The translations under genes and the position numbers were made by a program. A DNA stretch of 64,000 nucleotides from an uncultured Gammaproteobacteria bacterium (GTDB lineage Bacteria > Pseudomonadota > Gammaproteobacteria > GCA-001735895), in assembly GCA_947259485.1 (NCBI GenBank), contig CAMYLU010000015.1:1-64000 (forward strand), written 5' to 3'. Under the pieces are notes generated by a model. That model was not told the origin of the DNA, made no database searches, and worked only from the letters and a program-made list of their open reading frames with translations. The stretch's first letter is position 1, and every line of letters begins with the position of its first letter. Below, piece by piece: positions 7,829 to 16,103 of the stretch.

Positions 7829-8017
7829 TCAGATGTCTCGGCTTTGTGATTTCTGAATTTGTTCAACCAGGGAAAATTTGTCCTTGCGTCGAATTTCAAT
7901 GCCTTCGGGAACATCAATCCCCAGCACGACCTGCCCCTGTTTGTTATTGAGAACAGTTACCTCGATATCATTATCGATAATGACAGATTGATGGTTTGTA
8001 CAGCCAAGCACCAACAT
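7829..8017 (-). CDS. degenerate CsrA/RsmA-like protein
   Basis: 62 residues, the usual CsrA length, with a strong GGAGGGG site before the ATG. The fold pattern is kept: MLVL at the start, IEVTVLNNKQGQVVLGIDVP in the middle, then EIRRKD. In CsrA the RNA-binding surface uses Arg6/Arg7 of strand 1 and Arg44. Here positions 6 and 7 are Cys and Thr and the GET turn is replaced by HQS, while Arg44 is present. It may therefore bind a different RNA, bind weakly, or act as a heterodimer partner. It is followed after three bases by the Sel1 protein. Confidence 0.75.
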   Translation of the reverse strand: MLVLGCTNHQSVIIDNDIEVTVLNNKQGQVVLGIDVPEGIEIRRKDKFSLVEQIQKSQSRDI

Positions 8018-8165
8018 CCTACCCCTCCATTTTTATTACAAGTTGCAGGAAATATATCGTTTTTGCCGGTGATAAGTATGTGATCAGTGTCTCGTTAAGA
8101 CAGAACTGCCTAAACAACGAGCATTGCTAACGATAGTTCGCAAGCTACTCTATGTGCCGAGCCGG

Positions 8166-8726
8166 TTAACTATTGTTACTGGGCTGGTAGTGCTCGGGCC
8201 AGTGTAACTCGACAACAGGGCTGTCCGCCGCGTAGGAGTGGCAGCTATTCAGAAACGCAGTCGTATTGCCTTGCGGTTTACCCTCGCTGCGTTTCATTCT
8301 TTCGCTAACGATGGTCTGAATTGCGGTCGTTGCAACAGGCCCCAGTAGTTCGGTCAGGTGGGTACAACCCCTATTACTGCCCATTGCCTTTCTTGATTTA
8401 TCGGTCCAACCCGGGGCAATCCTGAGGCCGACCAGGTTTTTCGCAACCGTAGTAACCGACTGGCAGTAATTGTAAGGTGATGCATCGATTACGGCCTCGA
8501 CATCCTGTACCTCGAGATCAAGATTGATTGTCAGGCGAATCGACATGTCATGCAGCGCTTCGTCAGCCTCGATCCAGCCGCCGCGATCTCGATTTTTGAA
8601 ACGATAAGGCTTGGTATCGACAATGCGTCCCTCGATATCCCATAATCCATCTTCACGTTGATGGCCGTGGCAGGTTACCACGCGGGTATGCGCCAGTTTG
8701 CGTTTGACAGGTTTGGTTAACGGCAC
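8166..8726 (-). CDS. DUF2889 protein
   Basis: 186 residues. The N-terminus reads HTRVVTCHGHQREDGLWDIE, then GRIVDTKPY, followed by MSIRLTINLDLEVQDVEA and a GCTHLTELLGP segment. This is the arrangement of DUF2889, a soluble family of unknown function. The conserved CTHL with its Cys and His suggests a possible metal or active site. Divergent from the EamA transporter, 81 bases apart. Confidence 0.8.
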   Translation of the reverse strand: MPLTKPVKRKLAHTRVVTCHGHQREDGLWDIEGRIVDTKPYRFKNRDRGGWIEADEALHDMSIRLTINLDLEVQDVEAVIDASPYNYCQSVTTVAKNLVGLRIAPGWTDKSRKAMGSNRGCTHLTELLGPVATTAIQTIVSERMKRSEGKPQGNTTAFLNSCHSYAADSPVVELHWPEHYQPSNNS

Positions 8727-8807
8727 AGCGTTTCTCCGACAATCGAATTTTACTGATTAAACTGGAGCACGACATTATCATGCACGATTGGATCGGAACA
8801 CCCGTTA

Positions 8808-9698
8808 ATGAATAAATCACGCCATTATTTGCGACTAAGTGATCGCGGCAAAGGAATCCTGATGTCGCTTGGCGGGGTATTCGTGTTGAGCCCCGATAGT
8901 CTTTTGATTCGGTTAGCGGCACTGGATGATTTTACCCTGATATTTTACCGCGGCCTGTTCCCGATATTTTCTATCAGCCTGATACTCTGGCTTTACTATC
9001 GAAATCGTTTTCTGAGCGTGCTGATCGCAATCGGTTGGGCTGGAATAATCAATGGCGCCCTGTTTGCATCTGTGAACATCACCTTTATCAGCGCGATTCA
9101 GAAAACCTCGGTTGCCAATACTTTACTGTTTCTATCGTCGGCTCCTATCTTTGCAGCGATCCTGTCATTGCTGGTGCTGCGTGAAAACCAGCGTCCAACG
9201 ACGTGGCTGATTATCGCGCTATCGCTGCTCGGTATATTCATCATTGGCTGGGGCAGTTACGGTAGCGCCAGCCTGCTGGGTGACCTGTTTGCACTGGGCT
9301 GCGCCCTGTTTACCGCCTGCAGTGCCGTACTGGTGCGCTACAAAAAGGACATCGACCTGGTACCCTCGGTCATCATCGGCAGCTTTTTCACCCTCTGTTA
9401 TGCACTGACCAGTTCACCGGATCTGGCGATAACCTCGGTGCAACTGGTCTACGTGGGTATCATCGGTTTTATATTGATACCTTGCGCCTTCATTGTTCTT
9501 ACCATTGCACCGCGATTCGCCAACTCGGCAGAAGTACAACTGGTTTATCTGCTGGAGAGCATTCTTGGTCCACTCTGGGTCTGGTTAGTGATCAAGGAGA
9601 CACCCTCGCTGAATACCATTGTTGGTGGCAGTATACTGTTGATTTCGGTAGCCTGGTTTGCCCACCATACCATCAGGGAAGAAGCGAAACTGGTCTGA
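8808..9698 (+). CDS. DMT-superfamily EamA transporter
   Basis: 296 residues with about ten hydrophobic helices in two repeated halves of five, the EamA (drug/metabolite transporter) layout. The substrate cannot be read from the sequence. The ATG at 8808 has little ribosome binding site; a later ATG at 8862 is possible, but RGILMSLGGVFVLSPDSLL, typical of the family start, begins before it. Tail to tail with the agmatinase-family gene, six bases apart. Confidence 0.85.
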   Translation: MNKSRHYLRLSDRGKGILMSLGGVFVLSPDSLLIRLAALDDFTLIFYRGLFPIFSISLILWLYYRNRFLSVLIAIGWAGIINGALFASVNITFISAIQKTSVANTLLFLSSAPIFAAILSLLVLRENQRPTTWLIIALSLLGIFIIGWGSYGSASLLGDLFALGCALFTACSAVLVRYKKDIDLVPSVIIGSFFTLCYALTSSPDLAITSVQLVYVGIIGFILIPCAFIVLTIAPRFANSAEVQLVYLLESILGPLWVWLVIKETPSLNTIVGGSILLISVAWFAHHTIREEAKLV

Positions 9699-9704
9699 AG
9701 GCGA

Positions 9705-10655
9705 TTAGCTTTGACAGGCGACCAGGTTCACCATTTCAAACGCGATCGTCGCAGCCGCGAGCGAAGTTATTTCCGCATGGTCGTAAGCCGGTGCGACCTC
9801 AACCACGTCGGCAGCCACCAGGTTCAATCCCTGCAGGCCGCGAATGATACCGACAAGTTCACGACTGGTGATACCCGCGATTTCGGGTGTTCCGGTACCG
9901 GGCGCATGCGCCGGATCCAGTACATCGATATCAATCGACAGGTATAGGGGATTATCCCCGACCCGTTCCCTGATGCGCTTTACCACGTGGTCAACGCCAT
10001 GTGCCTCCAGTTCGTCGCAGTGCACAATCTTGAAACCCAGCTCTTCATCTTTAGCCAGGTCATCTGAACTGTAAAGAGGTCCGCGAATACCGACGTGCAT
10101 CGACGCGTCATCGTTAAACAGCCCCTCTTCGGCAGCACGACGGAACGGGGTGCCATGGGTGTAGGGCGCTCCGAAATAGGTATCCCAGGTATCGAGGTGT
10201 GCGTCGAAATGCACCAACGCCACCTGGCCAGCTACTTTATTCACCGAACGTAACAAGGGCACCGCAATAGTGTGATCGCCACCCAGGCTCATAATCACCG
10301 GCGCTTTTTTAAAGAGCTCATCGGCCGCTACCTCGATCTCCGCAATCGCTTCCTCGATATTAAAGGGATTGCAGGCCACATCCCCGGCATCGGCGACCTG
10401 TATCGTTTTGAAGGGTTCGGTATCGTATGCGGGATGGAAATTTGTGCGCAGATGGCGCGAGGCCTGGCGTATCGCCTGTGGTCCGAAACGGGCTCCCGGG
10501 CGGTAACTGGTGCCTGAATCGAAAGGAATGCCGAGTATCGCAACATCGCAATAGGGTACGTCGCGCAGTTCCGGCAGACGGCAAAATGTCGATGGCCCGG
10601 CGTATCTCGGAACCACTGTACCGCTGACCGGCTCGATCGGGGGTGTCTTTGCCAT
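9705..10655 (-). CDS. speB: agmatinase-family ureohydrolase
   Basis: 316 residues from the ATG at 10655; the longer frame adds 71 residues unlike the family. All manganese-binding motifs of ureohydrolases are present: [23 protein letters not shown] and [19 protein letters not shown]. Agmatinase splits agmatine to putrescine and urea; guanidinobutyrase and guanidinopropionase share these motifs, so the substrate is not certain. Divergent from peptide deformylase across 83 bases, which must hold both promoters. No arginine decarboxylase gene is in the window. Confidence 0.85.
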   Translation of the reverse strand: MAKTPPIEPVSGTVVPRYAGPSTFCRLPELRDVPYCDVAILGIPFDSGTSYRPGARFGPQAIRQASRHLRTNFHPAYDTEPFKTIQVADAGDVACNPFNIEEAIAEIEVAADELFKKAPVIMSLGGDHTIAVPLLRSVNKVAGQVALVHFDAHLDTWDTYFGAPYTHGTPFRRAAEEGLFNDDASMHVGIRGPLYSSDDLAKDEELGFKIVHCDELEAHGVDHVVKRIRERVGDNPLYLSIDIDVLDPAHAPGTGTPEIAGITSRELVGIIRGLQGLNLVAADVVEVAPAYDHAEITSLAAATIAFEMVNLVACQS

Positions 10656-10738
10656 GCTGGTTCCTCGCTCTGTGGGCCGATTTGTTATATCACCGATATC
10701 TGGCACAATCAAACCGACGCAATCGACCGGTAACACAA

Positions 10739-11290
10739 GTGGCAATACGAACCATCTTGAAAATGGGCGATCCCCAGCTGTTAGAAATTTCCGCCGAGGT
10801 CGATCCCAATGACACTGCAACCCTGGAGCCACTGCTGCAAGATATGTGGGAAACCATGGACGAGGCAAACGGGGCAGGGCTTGCAGCCCCGCAAATTGGC
10901 GTCATGCAGCGCGTGGTTATTTTTGGATGCCAGGCTAATCCGCGGTACCCCGATGCCCCTCCAGTTCCGCAAACCGTGCTGATTAATCCGCTCATTACGC
11001 CGCTTAACGAAGTCCAGGAGGATGGCTGGGAAGGCTGCCTCAGTGTGCCCGGGATGCGCGGTATCGTGCCGCGGTTTCGCGATATTCGATACCGGGGTTA
11101 CGACCAGTACGGTAACGCAATCGATCGAGAAGCATCTGGCTTTCACGCACGCGTGGTGCAGCACGAATGTGATCATCTCGATGGCGTGCTCTATCCGTTT
11201 CGAATCAAGGATATGCGACACTTCGGCTTTATTGACACCCTGGCGGACACCGGCGTCATCGAGCTCCAACCCTGTGATGATGAGCCCTGA
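10739..11290 (+). CDS. def: peptide deformylase
   Basis: 183 residues from a GTG at 10739, giving [17 protein letters not shown], the usual deformylase start. The three catalytic motifs are present: [10 protein letters not shown] (residues 46-54), EGCLSVP with metal ligand Cys100, and HECDH with His142, Glu143 and His146. The enzyme removes the formyl group from new proteins. It overlaps the following formyltransferase-like gene by about 11 bases, and is probably a second deformylase, since the usual def-fmt-rsmB locus is not here. Confidence 0.9.
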   Translation: MAIRTILKMGDPQLLEISAEVDPNDTATLEPLLQDMWETMDEANGAGLAAPQIGVMQRVVIFGCQANPRYPDAPPVPQTVLINPLITPLNEVQEDGWEGCLSVPGMRGIVPRFRDIRYRGYDQYGNAIDREASGFHARVVQHECDHLDGVLYPFRIKDMRHFGFIDTLADTGVIELQPCDDEP

Positions 11291-11921
11291 AACCGATCCG
11301 CCCCGGGACCGTTTTGCGCTACTCGCAAGCGGCGCTAATTTTTCCTGCGAAGTGTTACAGGCGTTGCGCGAGAAACATTTTCTACCAACTTTAATATTCA
11401 TGCCGGAATATGCGCCCGCAAAAAAATTGCCGGTTCGCGGAACTGAAATTGTAATCGCCACACCCGAACGTCGATTTTTAGAGCTCGCCCAGGATATCGA
11501 AATCGACTACGCGCCCGCAGCTCGACAATCTGAATGTGCCCACCTGGTTCAACAAACTGCAATCGATTTTCTACTGGTTGCCTGTTGGCCTTACCTGATC
11601 AGCGAAGCCTTGATTACAAGTCCTCGCAAGGCTGCACTCAACCTGCACCCATCGCTATTACCCGATTTCCGAGGGCCGAATCCCATTGAGCAGCAACTTG
11701 CCCGGGGAGTTTCCAGGTTTGGGGTAACCCTGCATCTGCTCAACCAACAATTCGATCAGGGCGATATTATCGCCCAGGCAGAGTTGAACGAAATCGATGA
11801 CAAGGCAGATTGCGCCTACCTGGAATGTCGCAGCGCAATTCAGGGCGTCGAATTATTTATCGAGGCGGTGAAAAGTCATGACCACGGGTGGAAGCCACTT
11901 CGGCAAACTGCGCAGCTTTAA
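11280..11921 (+). CDS. single-domain formyltransferase-like protein
   Basis: 213 residues from the ATG at 11280 (an ATG at 11277 also fits). It has the N-terminal Rossmann-type formyltransferase fold: [12 protein letters not shown], then [20 protein letters not shown] with the catalytic Asn121 and His123, and FDQGDIIAQ with Asp159. The C-terminal tRNA-binding OB domain of methionyl-tRNA formyltransferase (full length about 310) is missing, so tRNA is an unlikely substrate. It starts inside the end of def, so the products are probably made together. The substrate is unknown; a small amine or sugar nucleotide is possible. Confidence 0.75.
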   Translation: MSPETDPPRDRFALLASGANFSCEVLQALREKHFLPTLIFMPEYAPAKKLPVRGTEIVIATPERRFLELAQDIEIDYAPAARQSECAHLVQQTAIDFLLVACWPYLISEALITSPRKAALNLHPSLLPDFRGPNPIEQQLARGVSRFGVTLHLLNQQFDQGDIIAQAELNEIDDKADCAYLECRSAIQGVELFIEAVKSHDHGWKPLRQTAQL

Positions 11922-11969
11922 AACATGAGCGAGAAAGAGTTGCTGACGGATCCGCAAGCCGAGCTGGCC

Positions 11970-12323
11970 CTAGGGGCGAGCCGAAGCATCATTGATATCA
12001 ATGGTAATGTTAGTCGTTTCGTTGAGCGTGCTGGCAGTAAGTTGTGACAGTACAGAACTGGTATCGGGAACATCACCGCCTGTATTCTGAATATTACGAC
12101 CGGGGTGCTCGGTAATCTTGGCTCGTACAATCTGGGTTATCAGTTGCAGTGCCGCGTTGCCTTTTTTAATACGGTAGTTCAGCAGCACGATAACTCCATG
12201 GTCAAAGCCAATTTGAAACGAATGGTTGCTGTCGCTAACACCGGTAATCAGACCGCTGAAGGCATTGAGATGATGATTTCTCAGCAGCTCAACGAAATCA
12301 TCGTAGAGTATCCAGTTGCTCAC
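11970..12323 (-). CDS. hypothetical protein
   Basis: 117 residues from a GTG. The first 75 residues alternate hydrophobic strands and turns (FSGLITGVSDSNHSFQIGF, then LLNYRIKKGNAALQLI), and the tail is rich in Asn, Thr and Asp. No signal peptide or membrane segment. The pattern faintly recalls DUF4388-like domains, but I would not assign it. Tail to tail with the formyltransferase gene. An open frame on the other strand (12105-12344) is less protein-like. Confidence 0.5.
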   Translation of the reverse strand: MSNWILYDDFVELLRNHHLNAFSGLITGVSDSNHSFQIGFDHGVIVLLNYRIKKGNAALQLITQIVRAKITEHPGRNIQNTGGDVPDTSSVLSQLTASTLNETTNITIDINDASARP

Positions 12324-12676
12324 TGCAGGCCCTGTTGTTTATGACGACATACGGGCAGGATTATTGCCGCAATCATGTCCTGGCTGGCCGACCCGAATGC
12401 GTGTGCGGTAGCGGTCAGGCCAGCAGCCGAAAAGTCTAAAATAGCGGGTTGCTTTTTAAAATGCATGATACTTTTGAGACTGACATTTCATATACTTTCG
12501 TCTGCCATCATCTATCAACAGCTGATGGCATTACCAATGGACTTAGGCTTCTAAGTACTTTCTCTTTAGAATCAAGGTCATATGGCTATTATTTAAAGCT
12601 GAATTGAATCAGAAGCGAGTAAACTCTATGAGATGAGTATGGACCATAAATTACTTTTTTCTTTGGAATCGAAACG
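12324..12676. other. intergenic region upstream of bioA
   Basis: GC-rich at the left, then AT-rich toward bioA. A 48-codon frame at 12461-12607 lacks a ribosome binding site and is not called. The promoter for bioA must lie here, but no clear hexamers or BirA-like operator are visible. Confidence 0.45.
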
Positions 12677-13972
12677 ATGACGAAACTTTCTCTCGGCGCG
12701 CAAATCGCGATCGATCATGAGCACATTTGGCATCCTTATAGCCCGATGCATGGCAAATCCCCGGTGTTTCATGTTGATTCAGCCAAGGGCGTATACCTGC
12801 AACTTACAAATGGCAAAAAGTTAATTGATGGAATGTCTTCCTGGTGGTGTGCCATTCATGGCTACAATCACCCGCGTTTGAATCAGGCGCTGGAACAGCA
12901 ACTGCAGCAGGTCGCACATGTGATGTTTGGTGGATTGACCCACGAGCCTGCGATTCGGCTGGTTGAAAAACTGGTAACACTGACACCACAGGCATTGCAG
13001 TCGGTCTTCATCTCTGACTCGGGATCTGTCGCGGTAGAAGTTGCGCTCAAGCTCGCTATTCAATACTGGAATGCAAAAGGTGAACCCGGCAAACAGCGCT
13101 TTGCAGCATTGCGCAACGGTTATCACGGAGATACCCTGGGCGCAATGTCGGTTTGCGATCCCGTAACCGGCATGCACAGCCTGTTCAACGAGGTCCTGAC
13201 CGAGCAATTTCATGTCGATCGACCGGAATCCAGGTATGGTGAAGCCTGTGATGATAACGACACAGGTGTACTCGAAAATTTACTGCAGCAACACCATGAG
13301 CAGATCGCCGCGTTAATTCTTGAGCCGATCGTACAGGGGGCAGGGGGCATGTATTTTTATTCGGCCGATTACCTGCTGCGTGCGCGCGAGTTATGCGATC
13401 AATACCGGGTATTGCTGATCACGGACGAAATCGCGACCGGGTTTGGGCGCACCGGTAAACTATTTGCCTGTGAACACGCCGCGATATCACCCGATATCAT
13501 GTGTGTTGGTAAGGCACTCACCGGTGGCTATCTAAGCCTGGCGGCGACCTTAACCACGACCGAAATCAGTAGCACGATCGATCACGGCAATCCGGGGGTA
13601 TTTATGCACGGCCCGACCTACATGGCCAATCCGCTGGCCTGTGCGGTCGCCAACGCGAGTATCGAACTACTGCTGGAGTCCGGGTGGCAGACGCGGATAC
13701 AACAAATAGAGCACAAACTGGCAGAGCTGCTTTCACCTTGCGAGGCGCTACCGCGAGTCGCCGAGGTGCGGTGCCTGGGCGCAATTGGTGTTGTCGAAAT
13801 GACGTCGCCAGTCGATATGGCATCGATTGTTCCCCGCTTCGTCGAAGCCGGTATCTGGGTTCGCCCGTTTGGTAAACTGGTTTACCTGATGCCGCCTTAC
13901 GTAATTTCGGATACGGAACTAGAACAACTCTGCGAAACACTGGTCGGGGTTATTACCCACCAGGCCGATTAA
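12677..13972 (+). CDS. bioA: adenosylmethionine-8-amino-7-oxononanoate aminotransferase
   Basis: 431 residues. BioA uses S-adenosylmethionine as amino donor to make 7,8-diaminopelargonate in biotin synthesis; PLP-dependent, cytosolic. Seen here: the BioA-specific start HIWHPYSPM, DGMSSWWCAIHGYNHP, HVMFGGLTHEPA, the DEIATGFGRTG segment, and the PLP lysine in MCVGKALTGGYLSLAATLTT. No bioF, bioC or bioD lies nearby. The only downstream neighbour on this strand is a small lipoprotein gene 40 bases away. Confidence 0.92.
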   Translation: MTKLSLGAQIAIDHEHIWHPYSPMHGKSPVFHVDSAKGVYLQLTNGKKLIDGMSSWWCAIHGYNHPRLNQALEQQLQQVAHVMFGGLTHEPAIRLVEKLVTLTPQALQSVFISDSGSVAVEVALKLAIQYWNAKGEPGKQRFAALRNGYHGDTLGAMSVCDPVTGMHSLFNEVLTEQFHVDRPESRYGEACDDNDTGVLENLLQQHHEQIAALILEPIVQGAGGMYFYSADYLLRARELCDQYRVLLITDEIATGFGRTGKLFACEHAAISPDIMCVGKALTGGYLSLAATLTTTEISSTIDHGNPGVFMHGPTYMANPLACAVANASIELLLESGWQTRIQQIEHKLAELLSPCEALPRVAEVRCLGAIGVVEMTSPVDMASIVPRFVEAGIWVRPFGKLVYLMPPYVISDTELEQLCETLVGVITHQAD

Positions 13973-14012
13973 GATTATAGAGATGCGGCCGATATAGAGC
14001 GCGGAGGCTGCA

Positions 14013-14342
14013 ATGAAAAATTACCTGATCCCGGTTTTACTGTTATCAAGCATACTGTCACTCGGCTGTGCGGAACCACCCTTAGTCATCGGCCAGCCAG
14101 CTGAGAGCACCAACAAGGACGAAGTCGTAATTTATTATATCGATCGTCCGCGTTGCAACTTTGAAACGCTGGCGCATATCCGTGTAACCGGCGGCTACTT
14201 TACGCTCGAATCGATGCTTGGAAAAATGCAGAAGCAGGCCGCCAGGGTTGGTGCAGACGGGTTGTACGTGCTGCATACCCAGCAGCTGGATGTAAAGGAA
14301 TACCTGGGAACAGCAAAGGCCATCCGCTGCCTGTCCACTTAA
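14013..14342 (+). CDS. small lipoprotein of unknown function
   Basis: 109 residues. Lipobox LSLGC about residue 19. The mature part, with VIYYIDRPRCNFETLAHIRV and QKQAARVGADGLYVLHTQQL, resembles other short periplasmic lipoproteins that pair a cysteine early with one near the end (AIRCLST), so a disulphide is likely. It shares the layout, though little identity, with the DUF4156 lipoprotein at 19700. Forty bases after bioA; possibly co-transcribed. Confidence 0.7.
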   Translation: MKNYLIPVLLLSSILSLGCAEPPLVIGQPAESTNKDEVVIYYIDRPRCNFETLAHIRVTGGYFTLESMLGKMQKQAARVGADGLYVLHTQQLDVKEYLGTAKAIRCLST

Positions 14343-14355
14343 AGGGTTCAGGTAT

Positions 14356-14463
14356 TTAGCTTTCCTCTTCCTCTTCGTCCTGTTGCTCCTCTTCAGGAAC
14401 ATCCTGCAGGATCTTGTCTTTTTCGTCAGGGGTTAATACCACTGTGTCTTCACCACCCATCAT
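14356..14463 (-). CDS. 35-residue acidic peptide
   Basis: A short frame on the minus strand with an unusually strong ribosome binding site: GAGGAGG lies two bases before the first ATG (14463) and five before the second (14460), so the second may be the real start. The product begins MMGGEDTVVLTPDEKDKIL and ends in a run of Gln, Asp and Glu with five glutamates before the last Ser. Convergent with the lipoprotein gene, 13 bases from its stop. No family recognised. Confidence 0.5.
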   Translation of the reverse strand: MMGGEDTVVLTPDEKDKILQDVPEEEQQDEEEEES

Positions 14464-14650
14464 GACCTCCTCGGTAGAGTGTAAGTATGGTGTCGTTAAT
14501 CGTTCAATATCCACCGATTATAGACCAGTTAAAATGCTTTTGTGTTGCTGCATTTGTAGTTTCTAAACAGGATTATCTTTTGCTGACGGCGCATAAAGTT
14601 ATGGGCCCAGTGTTACAATCAGGTGACATTTAAACATTGCGTGACATTCT

Positions 14651-16036
14651 ATGGCTAAAAAGAAAATCAAGGTCACCGATAGTATGGGAACCGTGGAGAT
14701 TCCCGCCAATGCGCTCTACCAGGCCCAGACCCAGCGCGCCCTCGACAATTTCAAGATTAGCTCGTTACGACTGCCTCGGGCGATGATACGCGCACTTGCG
14801 CTGGTTAAAAAAGCCTGTGTCGAAACCAACCTCGATCTTGACAGGATAGATCAGGCCCGGGGCCAGGCAATTGCCCAGGCAGCAGAACTGATCATCGCGG
14901 GTAAGCACGAGGATCAGTTTGGCATCGATGTTTTCCAGACCGGGTCGGGGACCAGTAGTAATATGAACGTAAACGAAGTAATCGCTTCGCTTGCCTCGAC
15001 CGGGGCACTGCAGGTACATCCCAATGACCATGTCAATATGGGGCAGAGCTCTAATGACGTGTTTCCCTCGGCTATCCATATTGCCGCTGCCGAAATGATC
15101 CATGAACAATTGCTGCCGGCCTCGCATATGCTGGAAAACGCATTGGATAAACGTATCGAGCAGCACCGCGGGACGATCAAGACCGGACGCACTCACCTGA
15201 TGGACGCGATGCCGATATCACTCGGCCAGGAAATGTCCGGCTGGGCGTCGCAATTAAAAAATGATCGCTACCGTGTTCAAACCGCCTTGAGCAGGCTGCA
15301 GCAACTCGCCATTGGCGGAACCGCGGTCGGTACCGGTATAAACGCGCCCCCCGAATTTGGCCAGCAGGTTTGCAAAAAACTCCATCTCACGACAGGCATT
15401 CGCTTTAAACAGATGGAAAATCTGTTCGAAGGTCTGAGTACTCAAAACACGGCACTTGAGGTCAGCGGTCAGCTGCGGGTGATGGCGACCTCGCTGACCA
15501 AGATTTGCAACGACCTGCGCTGGATGAATTCCGGACCACTCTCTGGCCTGGGCGAGATTCAGTTGGAAGCGTTGCAGCCGGGTAGCTCGATTATGCCAGC
15601 CAAGGTCAACCCGGTAATTCCCGAAGCCGTGCTGATGGCCTCAGCACAGGTCATCGGCAACGACAGCACTATCGCACTGGCTGCGCAGTCGGGAAACTTC
15701 CAGTTAAACGTCATGCTGCCGGTAATTGCCTATAATTTACTGCAAAGCATTGAGATTCTAAGCAATTCGATACGTCACCTGGTCAGGGTTATCGAATCCA
15801 TGTCGGTAAATAGTAAAAACATGGCTGAAAACCTGGCTTTCAACCCGATTTTGGTAACCGCTTTGAATCCTATCATCGGCTATCAGAAGGCGGCCGAAGT
15901 TGCTAAAGCCGCGTTAGACCAAAATCGACCTATACTTGAAGTAGCTTTGGAAATGACCGATATCGATGAAGCCAGGCTCAAGCATCTGCTCGATCCAGGC
16001 AAGCTCGTTGAAAATCAACAGGAAGAACCTGATTGA
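14651..16036 (+). CDS. fumC: class II fumarate hydratase
   Basis: 461 residues, the normal length. The iron-free fumarase interconverts fumarate and malate in the TCA cycle. Diagnostic segments: GSGTSSNMNVNEVI, HVNMGQSSNDVFP, KTGRTHLMDAMPISLGQEM, and the signature GSSIMPAKVNPVIPE (about residues 316-330) that holds the catalytic serine loop. Argininosuccinate lyase and aspartase share the fold, but these motifs are closest to FumC. Aspartate ammonia-lyase is the main alternative and is less likely. Confidence 0.9.
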   Translation: MAKKKIKVTDSMGTVEIPANALYQAQTQRALDNFKISSLRLPRAMIRALALVKKACVETNLDLDRIDQARGQAIAQAAELIIAGKHEDQFGIDVFQTGSGTSSNMNVNEVIASLASTGALQVHPNDHVNMGQSSNDVFPSAIHIAAAEMIHEQLLPASHMLENALDKRIEQHRGTIKTGRTHLMDAMPISLGQEMSGWASQLKNDRYRVQTALSRLQQLAIGGTAVGTGINAPPEFGQQVCKKLHLTTGIRFKQMENLFEGLSTQNTALEVSGQLRVMATSLTKICNDLRWMNSGPLSGLGEIQLEALQPGSSIMPAKVNPVIPEAVLMASAQVIGNDSTIALAAQSGNFQLNVMLPVIAYNLLQSIEILSNSIRHLVRVIESMSVNSKNMAENLAFNPILVTALNPIIGYQKAAEVAKAALDQNRPILEVALEMTDIDEARLKHLLDPGKLVENQQEEPD

Positions 16037-16041
16037 AACGC

Positions 16042-16070
16042 TTGCTTAATTGATATTTTACTTTTAAAAT
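16042..16070 (+). promoter_or_regulatory. probable sigma-70 promoter of slt
   Basis: TTGCTT (16042-16047), a 17-base spacer, and TAAAAT (16065-16070), 33 bases before the slt ATG, which has TAAGGA as ribosome binding site. Confidence 0.4.
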
Positions 16071-16103
16071 TTCATCTAAATTAATGAAATATAAGGATTT
16101 ATC

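Noticed and set aside
12461-12607. 48-codon open frame upstream of bioA
   Set aside because: No ribosome binding site; no membrane or signal features; overlaps the likely promoter region.
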